64,000 nucleotides of DNA from Cydia pomonella (taxonomy: Eukaryota; Arthropoda; Insecta; Lepidoptera; Tortricidae): NCBI RefSeq assembly GCF_033807575.1, contig NC_084703.1, positions 10,416,001 to 10,480,000 of the forward strand. The letters run 5' to 3'. A model generated the notes under the pieces. The model saw only the letters and a program-made list of their open reading frames with translations. It had not been told where the DNA came from and did not search any database. Below, one piece after another: positions 1 through 12,026 of the stretch. A program made the translations under genes and the position numbers. Every line of letters begins with the position of its first letter. Within the stretch, counting starts at the first letter, position 1.

Positions 1-1837
1 ATAGATTACTTATACTTACAGTAGGAGGGTACTTTGGCACTACCGAGCAGATTAAAAATATATACATTCAGAGTGAGGATAGTGAAATTTTTTCGGTAGC
101 TACTAGAGTGAAAGCCCTTGATTGTATACTGGCCTCAGTATTAAATATGTATCAAGAGTTTTATTTTTGGTCAGAAACTAAGAAGTGTGATAAAGAAATT
201 ACTTACTATAATTGTGTTTCGAAAAGATGGAAATAACTCAGAGAAATTCTCTGGAACTAGGTACGTAATAAATAAATTTAAAAAAATCATAAAAAACTGA
301 AAAACAACAACACCAAAAGAACTTAATTTCATTTTTGTTTAAAAAGGGAACCGCCTTTTATGTACCCTAACCCTATTCTTGTCCAGCAAATTAAACCCAT
401 CGTAAAGCAAATTTCTGCCAAAAAGTAATTAATACCTAATAATAAGAAAATTAATAACCATCCGGGTAATTCGGTTTTGAAGTCGGTGCCAATGCCAAAC
501 CAACATTTTAGAGAACACAATTTTAGACAACGAATAACGCTGCACTTGGATAAAAAAGGACATAGAACTGCACCCACCGACCGGGTCCAATTGGTTTTTC
601 AAACCATCCATGTAAACTCAATGTGTACAGAATGTAACAAACATTTTTCTGAGAACCGCATCAAAATCGATTCAGCCACACGCGAGATAATAGCGGACAA
701 ACATACAAACATACGGGTCAAATTGACAATCTCCTTTTTTTTATGGCGGTTAAAATAGCATTATTACTTTTTTGATAAATACTTGGCAATTGAAATAATA
801 CGACAAATAAAGTCTATATTTTAAATTTAGGATCCGGGTGTCTCGAATGAAGAATATTCTTAATTATTAAAGTATGCGTACTTTAACAACGGTCCCGTTT
901 CGCACGTTACGCGTCTAATTAAAAGGAAAATTGTTTCACTCTCGCTATGGACCCTCACTAATGGCATTAATAGCGCTACAATGGAGAACAACATTTTGGC
1001 ATACGTTAGGATAAATTAAAACAGACTGTGACAATGGGCCAAGAAGCCTAATGTGATAGGGTACATCATCAATTATTGGCCGGCCACGCTAACTAACTAT
1101 CATATTATCGCTTGTCGTTTTCATTCTTTTACATTGGTGTATTTAATATTTACTGTCTGTCATACTGTCTTTATGCAATAATATGTATAACTACTGAGCA
1201 AGCCCTGACAATCCTGACGAACGTTTGGTGACGTGTAAAATAGCATGTTATTGATTACCTATATAACAATTCTCTTCTCATTCTCCATAAAGTTAAACAA
1301 AATCTGAAAAAGCTATGCCTTACAATTCGATAACTTTATTGCCAACTTCCCGAATCTGTTTCGCCGGTTTGAGCAACTGAAACTTATTGACTCCCTCAAC
1401 GCTAAGCTTCTCTGCTATTGACATGAGCAGAATAAAGAGGAGAAGTTATGTCTAGAACGCTTTTGTTATTGCGAATGATGACGATATACGCGATTTATGC
1501 TAACATTATTTCCTAAAGGTAACGATAAAGGGACCGGAGTTTGCCGTACGGGCTTTAAGGTTAAGTGAAAGGACGCTCCCTGCGATAAATAGGGAGCAGC
1601 CGCGCGTTGTGATAGACCGATTAATATAAATAGCACTATACAAATAGCTTGTCTTACCTAATTTAACTTTAGTATCATTAATATTATTACATAAATAACT
1701 TACAAAAAACAACATTTATTAGTAGATATCATTTAAAGTGGATTTGTGGTACAATTTCCATTCTTATATTTAACTCTCCATTCCATAAATAACGGTACTT
1801 TTACCTAAATTGTTAATTGAAAGTACCCTCAAGATAA
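1..1837. other. No recognised feature
   Basis: AT-rich non-coding sequence. The only open frames are under 100 codons, with no recognisable domain and no plausible splice context. A slightly GC-richer patch near 1500-1620 is not recognised. Confidence 0.5.
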
Positions 1838-1987
1838 TATATTAAATAAATAAATATTATATAAAAGGACATTCTTACACAAATTGACTAAGTTCCACAT
1901 CAGTAAGCTCAATAAAGCTTATGTTGTGGGTACGTAGACAACGATATATCCATAATATATAAATTTTATTATTTAAAAACACCCATT
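1838..1987. repeat. Retroelement tail, family A, copy 1
   Basis: An A/T-simple run (AAATAAATAAATA) followed by a block with ATTCTTACACAAATTGACTA, GTAAGCTCAATAAAGCTT, GTTGTGGGTAC and ACAACGATATAT. The same ordered block occurs at 6940-7041, where it is interrupted by another element. I recognise it as a frequent lepidopteran retrotransposon-derived 3' segment. Orientation and parent element are uncertain. Confidence 0.6.
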
Positions 1988-2589
1988 TTAGTTATTTCAC
2001 CATCCAAAACAAGTCAAAGTTTTCATGCACATGACGTTGCTTTGATGACGCCGTTCGTGGGTTGATTTTGACAGCCATTAGGCAGCCAAGACTTTGATTT
2101 TAACAAGGGGCGTACCCTCATAATCCGTTTACGCGTCGCAAGAGGCCCTTGTGGCCCAAGAGGCGACGTTTTGTCAGACGTAAGTACCTACGTTAGCTTC
2201 CGACTTATCTAAATATTTATCTTTTGTACTATAACGGTGCGAAATGACATTTCTGGAAGCGCTGATGTATTCATGGTAAAATATGAACACACTCGTCTAC
2301 CTAGAAGTCCTAGAACTGCATTATTAACAGGATAATAAGTATGCTACCCAGAAATGAATGCCGTACTGATCCAGATCTTATTCATGTTTTGTCATAAAAA
2401 AACTAAGGTGTAAGGTAAGGTAAGTAAGGTGTTTCAAGAAAATTGCCTACTCAGTGCTAGTCAGTACATAAATAAATATCACCATTATAACTGCTTATTC
2501 TGCTGATATAACGAAAGAGAATACAACAGCCTATTGGTACTGCTCGTGTACAGCTACGAGTATATGTATTTCCTTTGCTTGTAGCAATA

Positions 2590-2720
2590 CAGTCGCCATT
2601 AGATACGAGTATATCAGAGTGGCCGCGGTACTAAAAAATATCAAAACACTCACTGACAATAAAGGCGTGTTCAAATATTTATGACCACCTTGGCCGCTCC
2701 GATATATCTGATGGCGACTG
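2590..2720. mobile_element. MITE with CAGTCGCC termini, TA duplication
   Basis: A 131-bp non-coding inverted-repeat element. The left end CAGTCGCCATTAGATA pairs with the right end TATCTGATGGCGACTG, and pairing continues through ATATCAGAGTGGCCGCGGT opposite ACCTTGGCCGCTCCGATAT. The left arm carries a 6-bp insertion (ACGAGT). TA flanks both ends, as expected for Tc1/mariner-type transposition. A frame across it on the - strand (2531-2764) is an accident of the inverted repeat. Confidence 0.75.
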
Positions 2721-3587
2721 TACAAGGGAAGTAGCAAGGCAAGGCTGAGGTCCGGGGATCGCAACGGTCGCTGTGGGCGCTGGAGCCGACTCCCTCGCGT
2801 GGAATTTATTTGAGCATTTGCTCATTGTAGTCGCGTTTTGCAATTAACAATGCCAGTGCTCTATGTGAAAACACAATAGAGGATTGGACTATAATTAAAA
2901 TTAGTTACTTACACAAAGAAAGAAAACTAAAACAAATAATGTATAATTGTTGAAGCAATAAAGAATACTTACTTACTTACTTAAAACAATTACAATTAAA
3001 CAAACAGTTATATATTTCTGGGTGGATCAATAATTTCTTGTTGATATTCTTTCCCGTCGTCCAGGGGACCATAGTGGCACAGTTTGTTAGAAGATATTGT
3101 CTCAGTTCCACTTTTAACTTTATTTTGCTTACGGCCTGTTTTACAATGTCCAAGTAAAGTCCTGATGCTACTTAAATTGCCACTTAACTGACGAATAGAA
3201 TCATCGTTTCACAATCTTCAAATAAGCTTAACTGGTAGATAAAGTTCTATGTTTTGTAGGAAGTTTTATCTAGCAGTTAATTTTAATTTTAATTAAAATA
3301 CACGTTAACACGAAAGGGGACGACCGCCCCGAAACCGCCTCTTGAATATGAACATTATTGAAATGATTTTTACACAATTTGATGTATTTTAATCATACCG
3401 GCCCGACATTGTTTTTTTTTTGATTTTTTGAATATGATAGCATTTACAAATTTGTATGAAACCTATTTTTCGCTCCTAACAGTCCTAACTTTTTACACGA
3501 CTGCCCAAAAAAGGAGTATATTATTTTATTACATATATAATTAAAAAAACGAAGAATATCAAACGAGCATGACTAAAATACATTCAA
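2721..3587. other. No gene; short (ACTT)n microsatellite
   Basis: AT-rich, with an imperfect ACTT run near 2968-2982. Nothing else recognised. Confidence 0.5.
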
Positions 3588-4188
3588 TTTTTTTTTTTAA
3601 TTAATTTAGAAAACAAACAGCCTTTTACAAATACATATGTCTAAAATAAATGAGCTAAGAATAGACCTAAAGCTTCCTACATTACTAAGACAAATTATAT
3701 AGAAATGTAAACTACGCAATTATAAATTACCGGTTTAGTTGTGTACTGCACGCAAGTAAAGTAACAAAATATACAAAAAACTTGAAAAATATGACTGTAA
3801 CCAATTGATCAATTTCTAGAAAACTAAATTTGCCGAAGTTTGTTCTATATTGTTAAGAGATTCATTATACAAATTACAAGTGCGCCTAAAGAATGAATTT
3901 TTAGCATACTGTGTGCTGCAGGAGGAAATAGAAAATGTAGGTTTAGAACGTGAGTGGAACCGAGAAATTTTGAAGGAAACGCCATCTAATAAAATGTTAG
4001 AATCTATGTGATTTCTAATAATTTTAAATAAAAATAAAACATATAGATATGCTCTTCTTTTATCCAACGGAGGGAGACTATGTTTAGCTGCTGAAGAAAA
4101 ATAATCACAGTTATAGCGGCCGGTTCTATAGAACCAAGGGACTTACAAAAAAATGTAAAAATATTCTTTATAATATCAATATCCAGGG
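3588..4188 (-). pseudogene. 5'-truncated non-LTR retrotransposon, RT C-terminus
   Basis: On the - strand an 83-codon open frame (4067 to 3816) reads KRRAYLYVLFLFKIIRNHID, then a F..R.P.F..S.......YAKNSFFRRTCNLYN stretch. This matches the region after the polymerase domain in Jockey/LOA-type non-LTR elements (K/R-RR....LF.FK.......D, then N.P..R....YN). The homology continues upstream to about 4188 after a one-base frameshift near 4130 (FFCKSLG in one frame, RYNCDYFSSAAKHSLPPLD in the other). The 3' UTR runs down to an A-tract, seen on the + strand as T(10) near 3588-3598. The palm and endonuclease domains are absent, so this is a dead-on-arrival copy. Confidence 0.75.
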
Positions 4189-4671
4189 AAGAAAATGAGG
4201 ACTACGTTTGTATGGAGAATGAAAGAAGACCTTCGATCTGAATCCCTTAGTTTTCAAATGTTTTATCATATTAACAGCAACGGCTGTAAGCAATATAGTA
4301 TATTTACTTCAAAGTTCGCTGTCTTCGAGATATTTGGCATCAGAGTTGAACAATTTTTAGCCAAAAAAGTGGTTTATTGCCATAACTTTAGTGTTAATTA
4401 GTTTAAAATTAAAATCTCTGACCAGTTTTTAAAGACGTCAAAGACGAACCCAAATGTTTTCGTACATGTAAAACCATCTACACAGCAATCTAGTAACGAA
4501 AATAGTGTTTTTTTAGACAATGTTTAAATAAGGGTTCATTTCTTTCAATATCCGGCAGACTAGACTAGAGATAAAAGATTGAAGAACGAATAGCCGTTTG
4601 TCTTATAATTCTATCTATAGTGCAAATGTAGGAGTAACGACTCAAAACTAGTCAAAAGTTGACGTATCACG

Positions 4672-4895
4672 TAGCCCCAGTATTTAATCCATCACTTTCA
4701 TCCAATATCCTAGTTCATTTTAGATTCCATCAACTCTCAATAGTCCTTACACCCTGGCGGGTGCTGCCTCTGTATGCGTCCCATGTCACAAGCAATAGCA
4801 CACCCGCTGGGTATACTTATATCTCATAAAAGTGTCAAAAGGGCCTCTACTTGTTGGCTTAGGCTCCGCGAATGCTTCCTAAATGTCCGGAGCGG
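4672..4895 (-). mobile_element. Fragment of non-LTR 3' UTR, shared with 22080-22803
   Basis: Reads in reverse complement as the segment at about 22106-22335. Shared landmarks are ACACCCTGGCGGGTGCTGCC, the Ser/Pro-like GGGCCTCTAC..GTTGGCTT..CTCCGCG block, and TAGATTCCATCAACTCTCAA, all in the same order. No coding sequence remains. Confidence 0.7.
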
Positions 4896-5672
4896 GTGTG
4901 TAATGTTTAACATAATTATTAAAAAAACTGATATATTATTATATTACTTGTTATAATGTAATTACGCTATGTACGGTTACGGTGTATACGTTGATTTTGT
5001 TGTTATATTATGATTTAAGCTAAACCTTAATTGATACAATACCTATTTTTTTATTAGTATATAGATAATTTTACAATGGCTTTTGTTCCCTATATTACAT
5101 TTTAGTATAACGTAATACTTTATACAATCAAAAACATTATTTTTTATTCCGGGTTGCAGTTCTAACCTAACCCACTTTTCTGGGAGCCTTTTATTTCTTT
5201 TGAGACCTAGATATAATTATATAATCTCACTAGTTAAAACAATAATGTTTTAGAGTATGTAATAGTAATAATAATGGCAGTGTATATTAGACGAAGTGTA
5301 AATATGACTAATAACCATTATACCAAGAATAACATTATGCATGTCGTTTATTACGAGTAGGTGGTATAGTAATATGCTTTTATTAAGGTATTATTAAACT
5401 ATAATATATGAAATAAAATTAAAAAAAAACGTAGTGCACTCGTCCGCAGCACCATTGTTCCGTTATACAAGGTGTAACATAAATAGTGGGGATCCGTTTA
5501 AGGGCATATTCGGTATCGTATTCTGATTAGAAAAAAGTAGTTTTACGCAAAAATACCTTTGTATGGATAATTGACCGACTTGGACGACCTGCCCCATAGT
5601 CTTTTTTTCGCATCAATAAATATTTTCTTATACTTTTGTCTAATCAGCTTATACTGGTTGAATCGTATCTTA

Positions 5673-5789
5673 AGGGGCCCACTGATTACCAGTTCGCCGG
5701 ATAATATCAGCCTGCCAGTTATTCGCTGATAATCGCGAATAACTAACAGGCCGATATCGTCCGGCGAACTGGTAATCAGTAGGCCCTTT
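5673..5789. mobile_element. MITE, fold-back, GGGCCCACTGATTACCAG ends
   Basis: A 117-bp near-perfect hairpin. The left arm carries GGGGCCCACTGATTACCAG, TTCGCCGGATAATATCAGCC and TGCCAGTTATTCGC; the right arm is its reverse complement with few mismatches. TA lies at both outer edges. I recognise this from memory as a common lepidopteran miniature element. It has no coding capacity. Confidence 0.8.
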
Positions 5790-6939
5790 TATTCGTACTA
5801 TTGGGTGTTAAATAGTCAAGACAGGAAGCTACCAAAACGCATCACAACTCTTGAATTACAGTTTTTCGCAGGGATTCATATACTGGGCCATTATTATATT
5901 TCATCTTATCAGTGTACTAAACAAATATGGTGAAACTTTATTGTACACTTCGGACGCGTGGATAATAAATGTTTTTCACTATCTGTAGCCGGAACTTGGA
6001 TACCACTAACTAGTTTAGGCAAACAGAATAACTTGGGATCAATTTTTCCACGTTACTTTGCCCATTTTTCTTTTGTAACTGACTTATTCATGATTATGGA
6101 TGGATGGATGTTGTATTTACGAAATTAACTTAAAAAAGTCAATAAAATATTTCTATACAACTTGACTGGTAAATAACGGTATATCGTTTATTATGTCATG
6201 ACCACATATGAGGGTATTTCTTCATCTTTTAGCATTAGGTTTTTTCATTTGGAATATAATAAATGTTATCTATCAACATTTAATAATTATTTTTTGTTTC
6301 TTTTCAGGTAAGCACCTTCATGTTGCATTTGCTATTAAAACGCTGATGTTTTTCATAAAAGGTAATTAAATTAACGAAAACTTAAACACAGCAGATGTAA
6401 GATGTCTAATAAAATGCTCTAATTATTTTTATGCACATGAACCTTATTGTAGTATGGTCATAACAACAGTTTTGCATGCAGGTTACATTGAGCATTTTGT
6501 TTTATTAGCTACCTACTTTTAGTGTTCATCTAGTTAAATTTGTTGCTGCCGTGCGAATATCACGTTTCGTTATCTAATGTATATTTGTTTCTATTTTTTG
6601 TACATCCGTTTTGTGTCATTACTTCTTTGTAGTGTCGCTGAAACAGTGTGTTTTGCTTAGCGAACGACAGGAGAGAACATTCTCGCTTTGTGTGATATTT
6701 GTGATAAATGTTTGCACTTTGTTTTCCTCTCAATATAAAATGGATTGTGATGTGATCTTACTATATTTGGACAGTTTAGGTTGTAAATATGTTCTTGGTT
6801 TATGCTACTTTTTACTGTTTCGCATTATATAAATATCGTGTTAGGTTAGTATTAATAAATTTGAAGACATCAAAGGGAAACGGTAAAGTGAGGTATTTAT
6901 TATAATTGATGAGTATTCGTCAATTTATTAAAGCGATAA

Positions 6940-7535
6940 AGTAAATAAATAAATAGTTTCGACAAAAATGGAATCTTACACAAATCAATCTAGCCCCACA
7001 GTAAGCTCAATAAGACTTGTGTTGTGGGTACTCTACAACGATATACAGCGTGGGCCAATTAAACCCTTTAAAAATTTTAAAGATTTATTGACCACATTTA
7101 GAGAATAAAATGTCATACAAAGTTTCTTTAAATCGGTGTTGTTTTAAAGATAATGTCAATATTTGTGAAAATTTATTTCTGTTATAACTTAACGAAAAAC
7201 GCCTTTTTAGCTGTGACGCTGCCAATATATGACTTGGTTTAAACATACCTACTGATAGACAAAGTTTTAAAGTAAACTCGCAATTTAATATGTATATAAA
7301 AAAAAAAAACTTTACTCATTCGTTATAAATTTTTTTTTCACCAAGGTGTAAAAATAAATAACGTGACGTGTGCAGAAACCGCAAAAACTATTTTTTTTTT
7401 CGTCAAAAAAATGTTTTTTTGGTGATTTAGGCCAACACTTGTATAACTTTTTTTGCTCTGTCGGATTTAATTGGCCCATGGTGTATACAATACGACGATA
7501 GATATAGATGAATACTTAAATACATAGTAAAAACT
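6940..7535. repeat. Retroelement tail, family A, copy 2 (interrupted)
   Basis: Same block as 1838-1987: AAATAAATAAATA, TCTTACACAAATCAATCTAG, CAGTAAGCTCAATAAGACTT, GTTGTGGGTAC, ACAACGATATA. It is split by a 438-bp insertion at 7046-7483, after which ATATAGATGAATACTTAAATACATAG resumes the expected tail. Comparison with copy 1 therefore supports the insertion boundaries of the nested element. Confidence 0.65.
7046..7483. mobile_element. TA-flanked MITE, core family M, copy 1
   Basis: A 438-bp non-autonomous element. The left end CAGCGTGGGCCAATTAAA is matched by the reverse complement of the right end, CACCATGGGCCAATTAAA. TATA directly flanks both sides (7042-7045 and 7484-7487). The interior carries ATAAAATGTCATACAAAG, AACGAAAAACGCCTTTTTAG and AACATACCTACTGATAGACA, landmarks also found in the elements at 20966 and 56893. 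It is nested in a retroelement tail. No transposase sequence is present. Confidence 0.75.
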
Positions 7536-7593
7536 TAACTCAAAAAAATAGATATCTGTAATTAACACTTCGACGCAAATGTAACGTATTAAG

Positions 7594-8045
7594 CTGGCCA
7601 TACACCCTAGGGGTTTTGCCTACCTATATATTACAGTTCAACTGCACAGGTACATAAAGCTGGTTAGAAAGCTGCAGTCATGCCACATACGCACGTTTTT
7701 AGGGTTGCATACATACCCAAAGGGTCAAACGGGACCCTATTACTGAGACTCCGCTGTCCGTCCGTCCATCCGTCCGTCTGTCACCAGGCTGTATCTCATG
7801 AACTGTCATAGTTAGCCTGTTGAAATTTCTACAGATTATGTATTTCTGTTGCCGCTATAACAACAAATACTAAAAACAGAATAAAATAAATATTTCTTTC
7901 CAATCTCGAGGTCGAGGTCAGTACTTGGATGGGTGACCGTTTTTATAGATAATGGTACGGAACCCTTCCTGTGCGAGTCCGACTCGCACTTGGAAGATTT
8001 TTACCTGTGCAGTTAGCAGGCATATACCCTAGTATGTATGGCCAG
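7594..8045. mobile_element. Inverted-repeat element near TTAA, disrupted by a SINE-like repeat
   Basis: The left end CTGGCCATACACCCTAGGGG with AACTGCACAGGTA further in (7594-7650) is mirrored by ACCTGTGCAGTTAGCAGGC and CCTAGTATGTATGGCCAG at 8001-8045. TTAA lies 1-2 bases outside each end (7589-7592 and 8048-8051), which suggests piggyBac-like TTAA targeting, although the spacing differs by one base. The centre is occupied by the repeat at 7696-8002. Confidence 0.55.
7696..8002 (+). mobile_element. SINE-like repeat containing 5S rRNA-derived segment
   Basis: Begins TTTTTAGGGTTGCATAC..CCCAAAGGGT, continues through CTCCGCTGTCCGTCCGTC and CACCAGGCTGTATCTCATGA, and ends with GGAACCC..CTGTGCGAGTCCGACTCGCACTTGG. 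Inside, 7916-7939 reads GGTCAGTACTTGGATGGGTG followed by ACCG. This is the highly conserved 3' half of 5S rRNA, next to the internal control region. The rest of the 5S gene is missing, so it is not a functional 5S gene. I recognise the composite as an abundant lepidopteran short interspersed repeat. Pieces of its head or tail recur at 44150 and 55965. Confidence 0.7.
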
Positions 8046-8192
8046 TTTTAACCGTCTTTTTCAACTAAATAATATTTTGAAAATCGTCAAGCCCAACTAG
8101 TACTAATGCACATGACATATGTTTGGTATATAATTTATAAATATAGTTTGGTTACAAAATAAACCACTCACTGAATTTATTTCAGCGGTAGC

Positions 8193-8357
8193 AGTTCAGG
8201 GGATTCCTCCAAAATGGAAACAATATTAAATTACTCCGTAAAACATCCTAGGGGAACACCAAGCCCTAGGCGGTGCTCGGTTAACCAACCTTTATCTAAA
8301 CGAGTTTCTTTCGTGCCGAGTTCGCGTCGATTGTCACTCTCGGGTGACTCGTTCTGA
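8193..8357 (+). CDS. Exon-like open frame, Ser/Arg-rich C-terminus (unrecognised)
   Basis: An open frame of 54 codons ending in TGA at 8355-8357. It lies just after a pyrimidine-rich stretch with several candidate acceptors (TTTCAG at 8181-8186, GTAG ending 8192, CAG ending 8195). The frame is open only if splicing uses 8192 or later. The peptide has HPRGTPSPRRCSV, SKRVSFVPSSRRLSLSGDSF and then stop, resembling a basic, phosphorylatable C-terminal tail, and it is GC-richer than its flanks. I do not recognise the protein. It could be the last exon of an unidentified gene, a retroelement gag remnant, or chance. Confidence 0.25.
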   Translation, partial: SSGDSSKMETILNYSVKHPRGTPSPRRCSVNQPLSKRVSFVPSSRRLSLSGDSF

Positions 8358-8973
8358 ATTATGTGAACAACTTATGTCGGTTTTCGTGATTATTTCAGTT
8401 GGCTCGAGATCAACGAAATAAAAATAAACACTTTACGGGGGTAGACAATAGACATGGATAATAATGAAGCCCTTTGTAGCTTAGCGTTAAAGCATAAGGA
8501 GGCCGTAGGTTTGAACTTCGGCCTGTATTTCCCAACTGGATCATACTGATCATTAACATAGTGACAAAATCGGACTAGCCTCATCAAAGCTTAGTTTATT
8601 TTCAGAACTGAAAGATCTGTCGATTTGGTAAAAGGTGTGAATAAAATTCACAGAAAAATTAATAAAGTTTAAATTTTTTTGTTAGGTACTACTACAACTT
8701 GGTGGAAATTAGTGAGAATAAATAACCCGTAAAATAATAATACGTGCGCCAAACTTCGAAACTACCACGAGGCTACCACGTGCTCGTTTCATAAGAAAAC
8801 GCTATAAACCGTGTTTTTTTTTATTTCCGTTAATTTCAAGGGTGCATTCCTGAGCTCAAATTATGTAACTTTCTCAAAGAAACCGGTGTTCTAATTAACT
8901 CCATTTCGGAGATAATAATTAATTAATTAATTTTTATCCTATAAGGCCCTTACGTGCGTGTACACGTGCCTTA
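8358..8973. other. No recognised feature
   Basis: Non-coding AT-rich sequence. The 65-codon reverse frame at 8390-8587 has no recognisable similarity. Confidence 0.45.
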
Positions 8974-9040
8974 GGGCCCGTTTACATATTGTTTAGTGTT
9001 TAGTTCGAGTGTATACATTTGCTACTAAACGTAAGTACTA
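8974..9040. repeat. Repeat fragment GGGCCCGTTTACA, copy 1
   Basis: TAGGGCCCGTTTACATATTG, GTGTTTAGTTCG and ATACATTTGCTACTAAACG reappear in reverse complement at 39030-39110 with the same order and spacing. A likely terminal part of a miniature element; the other end is not visible here. Confidence 0.5.
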
Positions 9041-10968
9041 TCTCGTACGATCGATGTTCAAAATGACATTGATGTGTCACAGTTTTGAATGGTTTGGTTG
9101 CGTTAATGTAATGCCCGTATTATAAAAACACTATAATATATGCAACATTTAATTACTATTATAAAAAATAAAATAACAAAAAACATCTACTAAAAATGTT
9201 TTTTTTTTTTTTTTTTAATTATTTACTATGCCATTTAGTTTCTTTATACGTATTTACAGATATCCCGAAGTTAACGGAATTCAATAAAAACACGGTGTAT
9301 AGTATTATGTAATACATAAATAAGCATGGGGTACAATAAATTAGGACGATTTGGAAATCTTATTTATTCCATAGTTCCGCTTATGACGTAGGACGGATTT
9401 CTGATTCTAAACAATGCAATTCGATTTGATTTCAAAGTTGGTGAATACAAAAAGATTCATGGATCAGTTTGATCAAAAGGCTACCTGTTAAACTAAAATT
9501 ACGTCTCGAAGCATATATTCAATTAAAGGATGTGTGTATTTTGTTCGTACGTCGTTCGCACAAACAAGCTATTTTCAATACGTAATCGGTCAAAATTATA
9601 ATCAGAGCTCCTTGTTCACCAGTTAACGAATATTAAGTGCAATAATATATTACTCTTCGAAGGCCGCAAATATTACTGATAGTCAGATATTTTTGTGAAC
9701 TTTGTTGTATAACAATATGACAGGTACTGAGTTTTGATTTGGATTTAAACGGTATCAAAAACAATAGAACAATGAATAAAAGCAGATGAGATTGCGCATA
9801 AAAGCAATTAAATATGGACTCTGACCGGAGCCGCTGCTTTTTGCCCCGACCCGTTTGGTGTGAAATTCATTCAGGGTACTGATCTGTTCAACTTTGAATA
9901 TGGTTGAAATTTATGATCATATATGAAATATACTGACAGTATTTTTTTCTATAGAAAAGGGGATACGTATATTTTTTTATGGAACAAATTTATGCGAGAT
10001 GTGCTGTATGTATCGCCGTAAAGAATTAAATATTTATTCATATTTTCCTTACAATACTTAAATACTTGCAGATTATGTATTTAAAGGTATGCATTATTTC
10101 TAAATACCCGTATTGCTAGTAAAAGTAAATTCACTGTTACGTCACCACAAAATTACAAAAAAAAGTCGTAAATAATGTGCCATGTAGATATTTATGTACT
10201 TAATCCAATTCGGTAACTTGTAATAAAAACTGTAATTATAGTAAACCTAGCTAACTCCTGAAAACAGACATTTATTTTGCTATACTACCCTTATTATCGG
10301 ATCCAGGCTTCTGGCAGCTGTTCACCCTTGGCGGTCACAGTGACAGATTAACTCCTCAAGATGGCATAATCATCTACATAGTTGTAATTTTAGCACTTAC
10401 AGTAGGTATAATATCACCGCAAAAAGTTTCAATACGCGGTTTATGTATGGGTCATACACTATCATGAGTCATGAGTAATGACATTACTTTCAAGAAACGA
10501 CATTACTAGTGAACCAAGTACCAAAAAATATCTATACACTACCTTAATATATGGGCAATAAGGACGTGTATACATATTTTTGGCACCTTGTTCGTATCGA
10601 TATTATTAGACGTGACTGTACCTAATGAAGTTAGCTAAAATATCTTGCTTCAGTATTGGAGTTATGTCAATGTAATTAAATTGGAAATATCATTTTAGTT
10701 GACAGTGTTAATAATTAGAATGATGAAATTAAGAATGACAGAAATAATGATGGAAGGTATTAAAGTAGCTTGCTTTATTTGAAGTAATGACAACATAATG
10801 GCATTATATTGATAGTGAGTGGAGCAATATAAAAGGGACCGAACATTATATTCGTTATGCAGGCAAAGCGATTACGGCCCTGCCTACTTGAAAAACACGG
10901 ATAACGCTCTTCATTGTATAAAATACAAACCGGTCAAGCGTGAACCTAGTGAATATTAAAAAGGGGCA

Positions 10969-11006
<38 letters not shown>

Positions 11007-12026
11007 TTTCAAAGTATTTGAACATTTTAACACTTTATTCTAGAAGATAGATTTTTTCATAAATATCCAGGTGCATCAAATCAAAAATCAAAAATCAAAC
11101 GTCCATCAGAATCTAACTTACGTCATCCATTTGCATGCACATATATGTATATACAAAGTTCATATCTTTTTCAAACCTACATTAATTCAGTCACCGAGTT
11201 AGTTGCATAGGTTAAAGTTGAATCCGCTGCAGACGTTTGGACGTCAAAAAAATTGTCATTTAAATTTACGGTGATTAGATTTAAAAACAATCGATTTATA
11301 TCTCGCTTTTTGTAAAAATAATTAGGAGTTTAGACTTCTGAAAGTGGCTTACACATATTCCAAATTAAGTACCTAGTTTAAATTATAGGATAGGTACCTA
11401 AACTAAATTAAACACCCTAAGATCAACAGTTAATTCCTAAGAGCGATAAATACAATCCATAAATAGAAGTAGAAATCCTACACAGTTTGAAACTGCCAAT
11501 TATCGAATAAGGTGCATATATTCGACGGGAGCGGCTTCCATTTTCACCTTCCGAAGTCCCCAAATGGCTGATTTATATTCAACTCGTGGCGTCAAAACAG
11601 ACCGCGGAAGATAGGTTGCTATTGCTTATATAAATTGTTAAATTATTCATTGAGATTACCGATCGGCTTCCGTCATTTTATCACATACTTAATAAAAATA
11701 CGCTACTCAATGTGCGGCTTGTCAAACCGTGATTCTTTATTTCGGGTTCTCTGTACCTGAAAAAAATGAAAAGTTATCGGTTAAATTGTGCCTCTAAAAT
11801 AAATTTATTATGTTTTACCTTTACCTGATCCTTATCCAAAATTCCGACTTAACTATCCGTTAAAATGTAATCCTCCAATTCCGTTTTCCTGTTTTACTCG
11901 TTTGGCTGAATATGCTAGAAGATAGAAATAAAAATAACCTACTTATATTTCCCTCTTCAGATGTCGCTACTAGGTCTTGGGCAATCGCTACGAGCAAAAT
12001 GCTTAAGTATAGCGTCATGTACCTAG
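9041..12026. other. No gene; homopolymer tracts only
   Basis: About 3 kb without a supported gene. It contains a run of 18 T at 9199-9216 and 30 uninterrupted A at 10975-11004. The latter could be the tail of an unrecognised retroposed sequence, but the preceding 150 bases show no clear element or coding homology. A short (AAATC)n-like stretch lies near 11075-11097. Confidence 0.5.

Noticed and set aside
7916..7939. Possible 5S rRNA gene
   Set aside because: Only the 24-base conserved segment is present, embedded in an interspersed repeat; no full 120-base gene or terminator context.
10975..11004. Poly(A) tail of a processed pseudogene
   Set aside because: Thirty A in a row suggest it, but nothing upstream resembles a coding sequence or known repeat and no flanking duplication was seen.
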